DNA of 64,000 nucleotides from Yamadazyma tenuis (GCF_029203305.1 NC_089463.1:481001-545000), one strand, 5' to 3'; positions 29,971-40,179 are shown, numbered from the stretch's first letter. The notes: generated by a model from the sequence alone, not told the origin. Translations and numbers: made by a program.

Positions 29971-30366
29971 CTACTTGGAAATCTTGTTCTTCTTACTTTT
30001 CTTCTTTTCTTTCTTCTTCAAACCAACAAATCCTGCTTTGATTACCAGCGAATAGTCCGACCAGAACTGGTCCAAGTTATTTATTTCCACTACTGTGCTC
30101 AACTTGACCTTTTGTTTGCTGCCATTACTTCCCAAGGCTATTCTTATCAATATCGGATACTCTTGGGTATTAGATTTGAATTTATGCTCCACTACGTTAC
30201 TTGATAAATCGTTTATGGACTCCACACCTTCATTGACGTCTGGCTCATCTAAATCCAAGGCTGGTGACAACCTTTTTTGGGTCAAGTAAATCGATGACTT
30301 GCCATCATTTTGGGTTAAAATGTCTCCCACCTGGGTCAAAAACTCTCCGTTGTTCAACCTTCCCAT
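29971..30366 (-). CDS. SRP14: Signal recognition particle subunit Srp14
   Basis: 131 residues (S. cerevisiae 146). The pattern of an N-terminal helix, QKRL, then EYPILIRIALGS, KLSTVV, and LDQFWSDYSLVIKAGF matches Srp14, and the C-terminus is a Lys-rich tail. It binds the Alu domain of SRP RNA and takes part in elongation arrest. Convergent with UBX3 (80 nt) and divergent from the MFS gene (101 nt). Confidence 0.93.
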   Translation of the reverse strand: MGRLNNGEFLTQVGDILTQNDGKSSIYLTQKRLSPALDLDEPDVNEGVESINDLSSNVVEHKFKSNTQEYPILIRIALGSNGSKQKVKLSTVVEINNLDQFWSDYSLVIKAGFVGLKKKEKKKSKKNKISK

Positions 30367-30467
30367 TGTGTGAGTCTTTGGAGTGTTAGTGTCGAAATCT
30401 AAAAATTTTCAGGTCCAACAAATCGCGAATACCACAGTTTCTTATCGAATATAACCAGAAGGAAAAG

Positions 30468-32117
30468 ATGAACAGTGGACTGGTTGGTACATCCCATCAG
30501 CACCATAACAGCCACGTCTTTCGGAGGTGTTTGGCATTGTTCATGTCGATATTCGTGGGCTTGGCGTCTGGAACGCCATACCTCTATGGAATCTATAGTC
30601 CCCAGTTAGTAAAAAGGGTCCAACTCACAGCCTCCGATTCTGCTACCATATCGTTAGCAATTAATATCGGGACTGGTGTGGGAGGATTTTTGGGAGGCAT
30701 ACTCATAGACCACAAGGGACCTCAGTTCTGCATTTTTCTCGGGTCAATTTTCATCTTTTTGGGGTATATGGGGCTTTATCAGGTATATCGCCATGCTTAT
30801 TCTAGTTTGTTTGTTATTTGCTTCTGTGCCATGGTGATGGGGTTTGGGTCAATTGCCTCATATTTCGCTACTTTGAAGGCTTCACAGACAAACTTTCCCG
30901 CTCATAGAGGGAGTGCTGGGGTGTTTCCCGTTAGTTCTTATGGATTGGCAGCCAGTTTGTTTTCTCTTGTTACTGCTAAGTTTTTTGAATCAGACACTGG
31001 TGGATTATTGAGATTCTTAAGTTTGTGCTGCGGAACCACGGTTTTTATTGGGTCTTGGTTTGTCAAGATTTTTGTGGATGATCACCCGGTTGATGAAGAA
31101 GCTGAAACTCAACCATTATTGTCGAGTTCTTCTGAAGCTAATACTGAAGATGCGGAGACAGCTGCCGATATGAAGCTCAGTTATTCTGATAACGCCTCTA
31201 TTGCAGGTTCCATTTCCTTCTGGGGAATTGGTGATAGAACTCCTAGAAGTTCAAGTAGTTCACTTTCTCCAGACCTTGTTCCGACCGTGAACGGCCTTAG
31301 AGAAGAGAACGCCTCTGCTACTCCTAAGAGACCAGCTTTCTCTAACAGAAACAATTCATTTGCGGTTTCTTCACCTGCCGTATCCAACAAGAATTCAATT
31401 GAGAGTCTCCCTCACATTAAGCTCAAAAAGCCCCATCCCAAAAAGTCCGCTTGGATCATCGTATGGGATTTATTGACCAATAGGCAATTCTTAGCCCACT
31501 TTCTGTTGGTGGCATTGTTCACTGGTCTGGCTCAAACATACATTTTTTCGATTGGATTCATTGTTGCAGCACAAGTCACCTATAGTGAATATAGTGATCT
31601 TAATGCCCCTCAAGTCCAAGCACTACAAGTTGCAATTCTCTCGATTGCCTCTTTTTCGGGCAGATTAACTTCTGGGATCTTGTCCGATTTTCTTTATAAA
31701 AAGTTGCATATCCAAAGACTTTGGATTATTATTGTGAACACTGCCATTTTGGCAGTTGGTTTATTTATCACCTCAGTTAACAATGGGAACATTCATTTGA
31801 TTTCCTTAACTTCTGCTCTCATTGGTGGTAGTTTTGGTTTAACCTTCGGCACGTATCCTGCAATTATAGCAGATTTCTTTGGAACGAGAACATTTTCTAC
31901 AACTTGGGGGTTGATCTGTATGGGACCATTGTTGGTATTGTACATCTTAAACAAGTTTTTCGGTATTATTTATGATGCCAACACCGACCCAGATACCGGA
32001 ATCTGTTACAAGGGAAACGGATGTTATAAAGGTGCAATTGAAGCATGTTTTTCATTATGCTTTATCATTGTAGTCATCAACATATTATTGATCTATATAC
32101 ATAGAAAACGTCAATAA
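30468..32117 (+). CDS. Nodulin-like major facilitator (YMR155W-type / Mch1-related)
   Basis: 549 residues with 12 hydrophobic segments in two groups of six, separated by a Ser-rich acidic loop (about 200-325). The first half starts with FVGLASGTPYLYGIYSPQL and contains GGILIDHKGPQ; these are marks of nodulin-like MFS proteins such as the uncharacterised S. cerevisiae YMR155W, with distant similarity to Mch1. In the second half GRLTSGILSDFLYKK is the repeated MFS loop motif. The substrate is unknown. It shares a divergent promoter with SRP14. Confidence 0.8.
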   Translation: MNSGLVGTSHQHHNSHVFRRCLALFMSIFVGLASGTPYLYGIYSPQLVKRVQLTASDSATISLAINIGTGVGGFLGGILIDHKGPQFCIFLGSIFIFLGYMGLYQVYRHAYSSLFVICFCAMVMGFGSIASYFATLKASQTNFPAHRGSAGVFPVSSYGLAASLFSLVTAKFFESDTGGLLRFLSLCCGTTVFIGSWFVKIFVDDHPVDEEAETQPLLSSSSEANTEDAETAADMKLSYSDNASIAGSISFWGIGDRTPRSSSSSLSPDLVPTVNGLREENASATPKRPAFSNRNNSFAVSSPAVSNKNSIESLPHIKLKKPHPKKSAWIIVWDLLTNRQFLAHFLLVALFTGLAQTYIFSIGFIVAAQVTYSEYSDLNAPQVQALQVAILSIASFSGRLTSGILSDFLYKKLHIQRLWIIIVNTAILAVGLFITSVNNGNIHLISLTSALIGGSFGLTFGTYPAIIADFFGTRTFSTTWGLICMGPLLVLYILNKFFGIIYDANTDPDTGICYKGNGCYKGAIEACFSLCFIIVVINILLIYIHRKRQ

Positions 32118-32145
32118 GGATATTATTTACAGTAAATATTGGAGG

Positions 32146-34782
32146 TTAATCGACAGTATTGACATTTTCCAAGTTCACATTTGCAATTAATTTGAATTCA
32201 TAATCAATCTTCTCGATCAAGTCGTTGAAGTAGTTCAAACTCAACTCTGAATTCTTGATCTGCTCTTCGAGAGTGATCTTCTCTTGGCCCCTTTTATCGA
32301 TACTGGTTTGAAAATTGTTCATCACTTGTCTCAAAGGATAATTCAACACTTTACGACACTCTTTAGAGATCCTATCGGCATTGTTATGAACATACTCCAA
32401 ATCTTGGATTTGTCCCTTCATCTTTCTAGCCTGTTTTCTGGGGAAAGCATTAGGAATATCATTGATCAAATAGTAGACAGAGAATCCGAGAAATCCTAAC
32501 AAAACTGGACCTGCGACTCTCTTCATCATTTGTGGAGTTAAAACATGGGAAAAGGAGTATAACTTTCTTAAGATTGTACCAACAGTCAAGATCTTGGAGG
32601 ACGAGTATAATGTATGCAATGTCAACTGCGCGGGCAATTGTTCTCTTAAAGTGATAGCCGTCAAGGGTAGCTTGGTGATTATAGAGGTTGGATTGTAATC
32701 ACTGAGAAAACCAACACCTCTTGATACCAAATCATTGGGCAATCCAATCCAACTAAGGCAGCTTTCAATCAGAGGGTCAAAGAAGTCACCAAGTTCTATA
32801 GGCTGAATCAAGTTCTTTTTGATCAAATCCCTACGTCTTGTGAACATCAACTCAGGCTGAAACTTTTTGTCGTTTAAAAACTCATCACCTAGTGTTTCCT
32901 GACCATATTTGATGATTTCCTCTACTCTCGCACTAGTCTGCATCTTGGAATGTTCTTCACATTTATTGACAGCAGATATAATACTGTCAATCATTCTTCT
33001 CTGGGTTTCCTGAGCATACGCATAAGCAAACTGGATTCCCTGATATGGTACTATCTGTGAATCACCAAGATTATCAATACTGTCATTTAACTCATCTTTA
33101 GTGAACTGGTAGATGGAAGAACTCGATTTCTCCATCAATTTTAATATGGTATCATTGATAACGATACTTTGATTCAAAATACCATCATATTTGGGCTCAA
33201 TAATGTCTTTCAAATCGTGCAACTTTTGTTCCTTTTCTTTTATGTACTGGGCTTGGTTAACCTCTGACAAGATTCTAATATCTTTGAGTATGTTAATGAG
33301 AAAGTTCTTTGCTGGCAATAACTTGGAAATTGCTCTCTTTTCAAGGACAAAGTTCCTTAAAGATGCTTCAAGCTGATCGAAATCTGGATTAGAAAATCCG
33401 TCGTCATTGTCAGGCCCATCTCCATCTCCATCTCCACCACCTTCTGGGGCATTAAAAGCATCAGATGCACTAACAAAATGAACAAAACTTTGAGCATCTT
33501 TGTAAGAGTCAGGACTAAGATTCTTGACCTGTTCCAAGATCTTTTGCTTACACCTTTCTTTGTCTCTGATATTATCAAACTTATTTGCAACGATGAACAA
33601 GTATTGCTTCTCACCAGCAGCCGAACTGATGAATTCTTTACCACTCAAGGTAAAGTGATTTTCTGAGTTAACCACAAAAACAATAAGATCAATTTCTTCT
33701 TGTCTGCTAAATACCTGGGTGGTTTGATACAGATCCATATTCAAGCCTGGAGCATCGATCAACCGGATATCAATGACTCCGTTGCGTAACAAACTCTGTT
33801 CCTTTGGTCTCACATCATTAAGATAAACTTTCAAGAAAGAGAACTTCTCCTGTTCATACACCAAGTGTTCCAAGTCATCCAAGGTGAAGATTTGGTAGGT
33901 AGTTTCATCCTTGATATTGTAAGTTGAAAGGTGAGGAACCGCATGCACTTCTTCCACCGAATTATTGTCTTTGGAAGCATCGATGATTTCACAAAACACA
34001 GAAGTACATGGCTGTTGGTCTTCCGGCAACACCTTTCTCCTCAACAATGCATTACAAAACGTTGACTTTCCAGCATTTAAGTCACCGGTGACAAACACTT
34101 TAGAGGAAGTATCATCGATTCTATCCTTTAAGCTCAACAAAAACTTCACCTGCTGATTCAACTTTTGCTCCAAGAGAATCGATATGGACGACTTGTCCAA
34201 GTTGTTCAAGCCATTGGTCAAGTCGTGAGGACTCATTTGTAAGTTCAACTTCAATATCTTGAAGTCCACTCCATCGTCAGCATCAGACACCTTTGGTTTC
34301 TCTTTTTCAAACGCTTTCAACGACTTGTCGGCTCTGACTACTGTATTTGACATCGGGTAGAAAATGGGTCTAGCCTTGTTCTCATTGGCCAACTCGTAGA
34401 TCAAGTCGATGGACTTATTGATTAAGTTGTCCAATGCTAGCTTATTTTCGTTATAGTGAAGCTGCTTCATCGAGGCATTTAAACCGTATTTGCGCAACTC
34501 CGGCGTCAGCCCATGGACATCGTACTCATTAAATGTCATCAGGTCGGAAAAGCGGCCTTCATTAGCAAGGTAATTTGCAGTTCCTACTGACAGTGATTCG
34601 GTATTGTTGTTTGCTCCATCAGAATAATCTGCCACAACAGTGGAGGAGTCCATGTCAAAAGCCGACCCGTTTGACGAGGTTCCATTATTGTTGGAGGTCC
34701 CATTGGATGTGTTCGATGAAGACCCGTTGCCAATGATATTTTTCCAATCACTCATCTTGTCATCCCACTGTAAACGAATCAT
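32146..34782 (-). CDS. FZO1: Mitofusin Fzo1 (mitochondrial outer-membrane fusion GTPase)
   Basis: 878 residues (S. cerevisiae 855). The low-complexity Ser/Asn/Gly N-terminus is followed by a helical HRN region and a dynamin-type GTPase domain: G1 GDLNAGKS at 233-240, G3 DAPGLN, G4 ANKFDN. Two closely spaced membrane segments near residue 765 (VLLGFLGFSVYYLI) and a C-terminal heptad repeat follow. It drives fusion of mitochondrial outer membranes. The in-frame ATG at 34755 (MSDWKN) may be the true start. Confidence 0.95.
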   Translation of the reverse strand: MIRLQWDDKMSDWKNIIGNGSSSNTSNGTSNNNGTSSNGSAFDMDSSTVVADYSDGANNNTESLSVGTANYLANEGRFSDLMTFNEYDVHGLTPELRKYGLNASMKQLHYNENKLALDNLINKSIDLIYELANENKARPIFYPMSNTVVRADKSLKAFEKEKPKVSDADDGVDFKILKLNLQMSPHDLTNGLNNLDKSSISILLEQKLNQQVKFLLSLKDRIDDTSSKVFVTGDLNAGKSTFCNALLRRKVLPEDQQPCTSVFCEIIDASKDNNSVEEVHAVPHLSTYNIKDETTYQIFTLDDLEHLVYEQEKFSFLKVYLNDVRPKEQSLLRNGVIDIRLIDAPGLNMDLYQTTQVFSRQEEIDLIVFVVNSENHFTLSGKEFISSAAGEKQYLFIVANKFDNIRDKERCKQKILEQVKNLSPDSYKDAQSFVHFVSASDAFNAPEGGGDGDGDGPDNDDGFSNPDFDQLEASLRNFVLEKRAISKLLPAKNFLINILKDIRILSEVNQAQYIKEKEQKLHDLKDIIEPKYDGILNQSIVINDTILKLMEKSSSSIYQFTKDELNDSIDNLGDSQIVPYQGIQFAYAYAQETQRRMIDSIISAVNKCEEHSKMQTSARVEEIIKYGQETLGDEFLNDKKFQPELMFTRRRDLIKKNLIQPIELGDFFDPLIESCLSWIGLPNDLVSRGVGFLSDYNPTSIITKLPLTAITLREQLPAQLTLHTLYSSSKILTVGTILRKLYSFSHVLTPQMMKRVAGPVLLGFLGFSVYYLINDIPNAFPRKQARKMKGQIQDLEYVHNNADRISKECRKVLNYPLRQVMNNFQTSIDKRGQEKITLEEQIKNSELSLNYFNDLIEKIDYEFKLIANVNLENVNTVD

Positions 34783-34941
34783 CGTTTTTCCTCACCTCGC
34801 CAAAACACAAATATCGGGTCGTGTGGCGCATGACACCTTATTACAAGCATACTACAATACCGTAAAACCATTATAAATTCAAGTGAAAACTGCAGTCACT
34901 TAACATACAAACATAGCTCTAGGGCACAAGTGGCCTAAATA

Positions 34942-35433
34942 CTAACGATCTTCAGCCCACTCGTTTTCTCTTCTGATAGCAGCCTCCTCTTCAGGAGTAA
35001 AGTCGTTGACAATGTTGAAGATCTTTCTCAACTCTTCAGGAGACTTGTTTCTGATCATCTCGGCAACGGTCTTACACCCGGCATCCAACAAGGGTCTTAT
35101 GTTCAAGTAGTTGGCGGCAGAAATGATTTCATACAACATTTCCTGGTCCACCTTCAAGAAGTTCTTATCCCATTCGTCAATTGGAGCCGATTTCTTAGCA
35201 TCTTCATCGTCTTCATCAGGGAAAACTGTGTTCTTGTGGTGCTCACACCACTCGATGACTTTTTCCAATACAGTGGCTCTCACATTAGGGGTTGGGATTT
35301 CAAAATCTTCTTCGAGACCGTCGGGATTTAAATCCAACACCATGTTCTTGATCAAAATGGATTTCTCAGCCACCTTCAATTCAACAGGAAACTTTTCGTC
35401 GTCCGACGATATTAAAACAACTTTAGCTGACAT
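34942..35433 (-). CDS. SKP1: SCF ubiquitin-ligase adaptor Skp1
   Basis: 163 residues from the ATG at 35433. The BTB/POZ fold starts with [15 protein letters not shown], contains a short acidic Asp/Glu insertion (about 77-85), and ends in the F-box-binding tail with [20 protein letters not shown] and NEWAEDR, among the best-conserved Skp1 motifs. It links F-box proteins to the cullin Cdc53; the F-box-type protein encoded at 41221 is one possible client. Divergent from SPP1 across 119 nt. Confidence 0.97.
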   Translation of the reverse strand: MSAKVVLISSDDEKFPVELKVAEKSILIKNMVLDLNPDGLEEDFEIPTPNVRATVLEKVIEWCEHHKNTVFPDEDDEDAKKSAPIDEWDKNFLKVDQEMLYEIISAANYLNIRPLLDAGCKTVAEMIRNKSPEELRKIFNIVNDFTPEEEAAIRRENEWAEDR

Positions 35434-35552
35434 ATTCAATTAGGGCTGCTGGAAATTTTGGAAATAAGTATATGTCAGGTTGAGTTTTCTTGCTTAGAAG
35501 TTGTCGCATTGACTCGCGTTTTAAGGATTTTTTAGTTATACCTTCTCAAAAT

Positions 35553-36542
35553 ATGCTGGCACACGGTCCCATAACATATTCTTCAATAAACCACCATCCG
35601 GTGGAAATAGAAAGCTCGGAGGAGCTTACAAAGCAATACAAGAAGTTCAAAAGTGCCCCCAAATTTGACTTCAACAGCGATGAGCTCTACTGCATTTGTC
35701 GAAAGCCTGATGTGGAAGGCCAGCTTATGGTAGGGTGTGATGGATGTGACGAGTGGTTTCATTTCAAGTGTGTGGGTATCAACACCTTGTATAAAGAGTT
35801 GATTGCCACCTTCTTCTGCAAGTTTTGTCAGTGGAAAGGCAAGGGAAATACCAAGTGGAAAAGAAAGTGTAGGGTGGATACGTGCTGGAAACTGGTTGAT
35901 ACCAACTCCAAGTACTGTAGTAAAGAATGTGGAATTGAATACATGAAGCAGCTTAAGGAGAATGTTGCGGCCGACAAGATCAAGTTGATCGTAGACCAGT
36001 TTGGACTCGACCAGTTTAAGGAGTTGGGACTTGAATTCCCAGAGTTGGATCAGGTGAAGCAGTTTGAACAGAATCTCGACAAATTTCCTGAAGACTTGAG
36101 GATCGAGTTGGCCAAGTCTGAGAAACAGTTGTCCATCACTAAAAAGGAGATCGAAGAGTACAAGAAGAAGATTGAATTGTTGACGAGGTATAAGGAGTTG
36201 ATGAAAACGTTGAATGAAAAAGTCACCAAATTCAGCACCAAAAAGAAGGTCGAGTTATGCTTGTACAACAGAAACCTTCGAAAAATCTCACAGCCTTGGG
36301 TGGAGGATTTCCAGGCCAGTATCAATGACATTGCAGATAGTTATAAAGCAGGCGAAACCACCTTTAAAGACACTTGTATCCAAGAAAAGAGAAAGTGCCC
36401 CAGGCACAATGGGAGCATGAATTTGATCAATGATGAGTTCATTGTGAAGATTGGTGCTCTTGAAGGCGACTTGAAGCAGTTTCAAGAACAACAAACGCTT
36501 GTGTTGAGAGATTATTCTATCTCAGTTTATGAGCGGAGCTGA
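35553..36542 (+). CDS. SPP1: COMPASS (Set1 complex) PHD-finger subunit Spp1
   Basis: 329 residues from the first ATG (35553). The PHD finger spans 46-92: Cys47, Cys49, Cys62, Cys65, His70, Cys73, Cys89 and Cys92 provide the C4HC3 ligands, with Trp68 next to the aromatic cage that reads H3K4me2/3. A second Cys-rich CXXC-like block (RVDTCWKLVDTNSKYCSKEC) and a coiled coil (about 185-235) follow, as in Spp1/CFP1. The subunit guides Set1 H3K4 methylation and, in meiosis, double-strand-break sites. Codon 2 is CTG. Confidence 0.9.
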   Translation: MLAHGPITYSSINHHPVEIESSEELTKQYKKFKSAPKFDFNSDELYCICRKPDVEGQLMVGCDGCDEWFHFKCVGINTLYKELIATFFCKFCQWKGKGNTKWKRKCRVDTCWKLVDTNSKYCSKECGIEYMKQLKENVAADKIKLIVDQFGLDQFKELGLEFPELDQVKQFEQNLDKFPEDLRIELAKSEKQLSITKKEIEEYKKKIELLTRYKELMKTLNEKVTKFSTKKKVELCLYNRNLRKISQPWVEDFQASINDIADSYKAGETTFKDTCIQEKRKCPRHNGSMNLINDEFIVKIGALEGDLKQFQEQQTLVLRDYSISVYERS

Positions 36543-36608
36543 TTTTGCAGCTCCACAAATGCGAAACCGCTAACGCGAAATTCCACCACTTCAAAATAAT
36601 AACAATTG

Positions 36609-37472
36609 ATGGATTCATTTGAAAGGCACAGGTTGGCCGCTGAGGCCAGGCGAAGGCATCTAAAGCAGCAAAGAGACCTACGTACACAGTTTCTGCGGCG
36701 ACCATTGGTAGATAAAACCAATATTTGCTCCTCAAATACACAACATAAACCGGGAGTGCCTCAGATAAGATCAGAGCTTAAAAGACTCAACAAAGATACA
36801 AAAGAGAGAACATCTTCCTCTATGCCCATCAGCAAGGTGGTTGAGATGACGAGGTTGACGTCTAGAGCTGGTGTTAGAACCAGGAAATTCACCGGTGTGA
36901 ATAGCCGTTTTCAAGCTGTGCTAGAAGAGTTTAACCTGTTGAGCTGTGACTTCTTGACTCGTCAGCAAGCTGCAAAGGCTACTGTATTTCGGTCTGTGTT
37001 GTCTTTTATCCACTGGTTCAAAATTAACAAGTTCAACTATGTGCTCCACGACAAGAATAACCATCTCAAACAACTGTATATAGAGGGCAACTTAGAGGTT
37101 ACAAACTCATCGGCGGAAGTCACATCCACAGGCGGTATGGTGGCAAGATTGACAAGTACAAGATATGTGAGGCCCGAGTTCAGGCCTGACACCTATTCGT
37201 TGAGTCCTACACATCTTCTAAAACTGGCCATAAAGGTTGGAAAATTCATGTATTCTGCCCAGGTGTTGAACATCCAGTCTAATACTGTAGAGTCTGTTCT
37301 CCTTGCACTTACAGATACTAGGATACAGCTCGAACCTGAGTCGTTGTTAGTGTTTAAAGACCAAAACTCACATATTCAAACCTTTTACGACCAGAAGGTG
37401 AGGATTTATCTCCGATGGCATGTATACAACGACAAGCCTATTGACGTAGACTTGTTGCGGAGTGGTTATTAG
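36609..37472 (+). CDS. Unknown basic protein, possibly fungus-specific
   Basis: 287 residues from the ATG at 36609. The N-terminus is strongly basic and helical (HRLAAEARRRHLKQQ), followed by a polar segment and a compact C-terminal two thirds with mixed helices and strands (about 95-285), ending in RIYLRWHVYNDKPIDVDLL. No catalytic or metal motif stands out. It follows SPP1 by 66 nt in the same direction and converges with HAT2 (35 nt). Composition and codon use match its neighbours, so it is very probably a gene, but I do not recognise its family. Confidence 0.65.
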   Translation: MDSFERHRLAAEARRRHLKQQRDLRTQFLRRPLVDKTNICSSNTQHKPGVPQIRSELKRLNKDTKERTSSSMPISKVVEMTRLTSRAGVRTRKFTGVNSRFQAVLEEFNLLSCDFLTRQQAAKATVFRSVLSFIHWFKINKFNYVLHDKNNHLKQLYIEGNLEVTNSSAEVTSTGGMVARLTSTRYVRPEFRPDTYSLSPTHLLKLAIKVGKFMYSAQVLNIQSNTVESVLLALTDTRIQLEPESLLVFKDQNSHIQTFYDQKVRIYLRWHVYNDKPIDVDLLRSGY

Positions 37473-37507
37473 CGGAATATATTACAAAGGTACAAAAACT
37501 AAAAAAA

Positions 37508-38866
37508 TCACTTCTCCTGATCAACCTCCATATCGTTTTTCTTTTCATCTTCTTCTTCCTCTTCTTCTTCTACCTCTTCTTCCTCTTCCTCTTCCTCTTC
37601 CTCTTCCTCTTCCTCTTCTTCCTCGGGTATTATGGTCTTTGGTTTCCAGATCTCCAACAAGCTATCATCACCACAGGTAATGTGGAGCCCATCTAAAGTA
37701 GGATGAATGTCGACTTCGTTTATTCTGTTGGTGTGCCCTCCGCTGATGAACTTGAGACAAGGATCTGTGGTTCTAGAGTTCTTGTTCTTCTTTCCATTTT
37801 CAGGAACGTCGGTTGGGTAGATGAACTCTTCATCCAAGCTGTCCAAGTCCCAGATTAATACTCGCTTGTCTAAAGACCAGGAAGTAAGCTTATTAGGATT
37901 ACAAACAGAATCCCATTTCAAGCCAGCAATACTGTCGTCATGGCCGAATAACTTACGAAACGGCGTAGTTGGGTTTCTTAGGTCGTACAAGTTGATCACA
38001 TTATCTCTTCCACCAGTAGCCAATAAAGTTGGGATATCCTGATGAAATTTCATGGCATTTTGAATGTGTTTAGTTTCCAAGTTGATGGCAACACTATCTG
38101 CGGCCGGAGATCTCAAATCATGGATCTGTACCGTGTAATCATCAGAGCACGATCCAAAGATAGACTTATGGGACGAGTTCAAAGTCAAGTCGTTGATAAC
38201 AGCATTATGGCTTTTATATGATTGCATGGGAGTAGAAGGTTTGGAAACATCCCACAAGGCAATCTGGGAGTCGTTGGATCCCGACAAAAACTCAATATCA
38301 TTGAGCCATTGTAACGCATAGCCCTCCAATTTGTGATATTTGAAGTCAATGGAGTCCTTTGACCCATTGACCAAGTTGTACAAATGAACAATTCCTTCGC
38401 TATCAAAGGTGATAACGTTCTCCGAGTTGGGAGAAACCTCCAACTTGTTGACTTCCCCATTGTGTTTCCATGTTGACTCGACCTTAAAGTTGGTGGTGCT
38501 TACACCTCTGGATGGAATGGCCAACTTTGAGGACGTTGGATTCTGTTTGGAGAAATCCTCCGATAAAGTGCTGGGCAACTCCACTGAACCCAACTTTAAG
38601 TAATCCTGCGAGTGTTGAGACGAGTTGGAACCGTATAAGAACTTGACGATAATTTTACTCTTGTCATCAGACCATTCGTACTTTGGAAGCCATTTAACTG
38701 ATAATGACGGGAAATCCAACGCATGAGTGTGAATGGTATCGTACAATAACGGGACGGTCTTTTTCCAAATCTTGAATTCCTCGTTGACAATCTTCTCCTT
38801 CAACTGTTGTTCCTGGACGACTTCTCGTTCGGCCTGAGCAATTTCTGATGCGCTGTTGAGAGTCAT
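37508..38866 (-). CDS. HAT2: Histone acetyltransferase B subunit Hat2 (RbAp46/48-type WD40)
   Basis: 452 residues from the ATG at 38866 (S. cerevisiae Hat2 401). The N-terminal helix VNEEFKIWKKTVPLLYDT and the following PSLSVKWLP are the RbAp46/48 signature for binding histone H4, and DYLKLGSVELP matches Hat2 rather than Msi1. A seven-bladed WD40 propeller follows (for example SGSNDSQIALWDVS, ATGGRDNVINLYDLR). The C-terminus carries a near-continuous run of about 25 Glu, then a short Asp/Lys tail, which accounts for the extra length. Hat2 with Hat1 acetylates free histone H4. Confidence 0.88.
   Translation of the reverse strand: MTLNSASEIAQAEREVVQEQQLKEKIVNEEFKIWKKTVPLLYDTIHTHALDFPSLSVKWLPKYEWSDDKSKIIVKFLYGSNSSQHSQDYLKLGSVELPSTLSEDFSKQNPTSSKLAIPSRGVSTTNFKVESTWKHNGEVNKLEVSPNSENVITFDSEGIVHLYNLVNGSKDSIDFKYHKLEGYALQWLNDIEFLSGSNDSQIALWDVSKPSTPMQSYKSHNAVINDLTLNSSHKSIFGSCSDDYTVQIHDLRSPAADSVAINLETKHIQNAMKFHQDIPTLLATGGRDNVINLYDLRNPTTPFRKLFGHDDSIAGLKWDSVCNPNKLTSWSLDKRVLIWDLDSLDEEFIYPTDVPENGKKNKNSRTTDPCLKFISGGHTNRINEVDIHPTLDGLHITCGDDSLLEIWKPKTIIPEEEEEEEEEEEEEEEEEVEEEEEEEDEKKNDMEVDQEK
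37545..37625. repeat. Trinucleotide/hexanucleotide repeat encoding the Hat2 poly-Glu tail
   Basis: CTTCCT/CTTCTT units on the plus strand read as alternating GAG and GAA on the coding strand. It is a coding microsatellite. Confidence 0.85.
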
Positions 38867-39018
38867 AGTAATGAGCAGTGGTATCTCGGCTTGCAAGTTT
38901 TATCAACTTTTGCACAACGCGAAAAAAACGTGAGGCAGGCTGCGAGTGAGCATACATGTATAGAACCTATATACTAATATGTAATTATTTCCCGATGATG
39001 CCTAGAAGAGGAACATCC

Positions 39019-39465
39019 TCAGATGACATCCTCACCCAATTGGTCCTCTTCAGGCTCATCAAAGTACGTACTGAACGTGTAGACGGTTCCGTAGATAAGA
39101 CCACCTCCAACAATCGTCAACACCATGGCAGTTTTGGTTAATATCATGGAGTGGTGTAACAACACCGGCAAAAACACCCCTGAAACCACCAAAAATGCCG
39201 AAACAAACTGGCCAGCTTCCTTAAGAAAGTTACCCTGTGATGAAGTGACGGGATCGAAATTAAAGTCATAGTCGTTGGAACTGGTCAACGCCTTTGTGAT
39301 GGCCACCGGCAAGTGTGCAATAGCACATATTATCCCGTTGATTATGGGATACCAATTGCCATATATTCCCGCTAGAACCACAAGTAAAAACCCCATAGAT
39401 AATACTATTGATAAGCCAATGATCTTGTTGAGTGGGTTTCCACGGAAGCTTTCAGTGGAGTTCAT
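39019..39465 (-). CDS. VPS55: Endosomal membrane protein Vps55
   Basis: 148 residues (S. cerevisiae 140) with four hydrophobic segments, starting with NPLNKIIGLSIVLSMGFLLV and including NGNWYP-like loop residues GIYGNWYPIINGIICAIAHLP as in Vps55 and human OB-RGRP. The C-terminus is short and acidic. Vps55 acts with Vps68 in traffic from late endosome to vacuole. Confidence 0.93.
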   Translation of the reverse strand: MNSTESFRGNPLNKIIGLSIVLSMGFLLVVLAGIYGNWYPIINGIICAIAHLPVAITKALTSSNDYDFNFDPVTSSQGNFLKEAGQFVSAFLVVSGVFLPVLLHHSMILTKTAMVLTIVGGGLIYGTVYTFSTYFDEPEEDQLGEDVI

Positions 39466-39656
39466 TGTCTGGAGAACAGTCGTATGTTTTTGTGGTTAGA
39501 CGGACAAGTAGGTAAGGGTTAGAATTTGCAGCCAATTGTAGATTAGGAAATGGATGTGATGTTGAGCTACGTTGAATGATACTCCTGGTGCGAATTGGGT
39601 TCGAGTCGCATTTTTTTGGTGGTGAACGGTATCAAAGCCACTAAATCACAAACTGA

Positions 39657-40178
39657 ATGTTAGCCGACGACTACCCAGAGCTCCTCAAGCCGGTGGTGTT
39701 GCAACCTTCGAAATCAAAGGAGCTGATAAAGTTACCCCCAGGGTTCTCTGAGAAGGTTTCAGTCAAGAAGAATACTGTGGAGGTCAAACAACCTCCCAAT
39801 CTTGATGAATTGAAGAACAGAAAAGCGTGGGAAATGGCAGTAGGCCCAGCCAAATCCATTCCCATGAACTTGGTAATGAGTTATATGACCGGAAACTCGT
39901 TGCAGATGATCCCAATCATGATGACGTTGATGTTGTTTCTAAATCCATTGAAAGCTATTTTCAACGATACCAACAAGATGTTCAAGCACCTAGAAACAGA
40001 GAAAAATTCGGCTGTCATTCTACAAGCAAAACTCGTGTTTGTGGTATGTCAGTTGGCGTGTATGTCGATAGGTATATGGAAGTTGAACCTGATGGGCCTT
40101 ATTCCTAAAAGTGATGCTGACTGGTTATCGTTTAAGAAGCCTACGACGTTTGCCGAGACTATTCGTTTATTAAGTTGA
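39657..40178 (+). CDS. EMC4: ER membrane protein complex subunit Emc4
   Basis: 173 residues (S. cerevisiae 190). The conserved segment KNRKAWEMAVGPAKSIPMNLVMSYMTGNSLQ precedes two membrane segments (about 90-110 and 130-150), the Emc4 pattern. The EMC inserts tail-anchored and polytopic proteins. Its stop codon is separated from the TAN1 stop by one nucleotide. Confidence 0.94.
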   Translation: MLADDYPELLKPVVLQPSKSKELIKLPPGFSEKVSVKKNTVEVKQPPNLDELKNRKAWEMAVGPAKSIPMNLVMSYMTGNSLQMIPIMMTLMLFLNPLKAIFNDTNKMFKHLETEKNSAVILQAKLVFVVCQLACMSIGIWKLNLMGLIPKSDADWLSFKKPTTFAETIRLLS

Positions 40179-40179
40179 A

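Noticed and set aside
39585..39620. tRNA-like T-loop (GGGTTCGAGTC followed by a T-run)
   Set aside because: The flanking bases do not pair as a T-stem and no anticodon arm or acceptor partner lies upstream.
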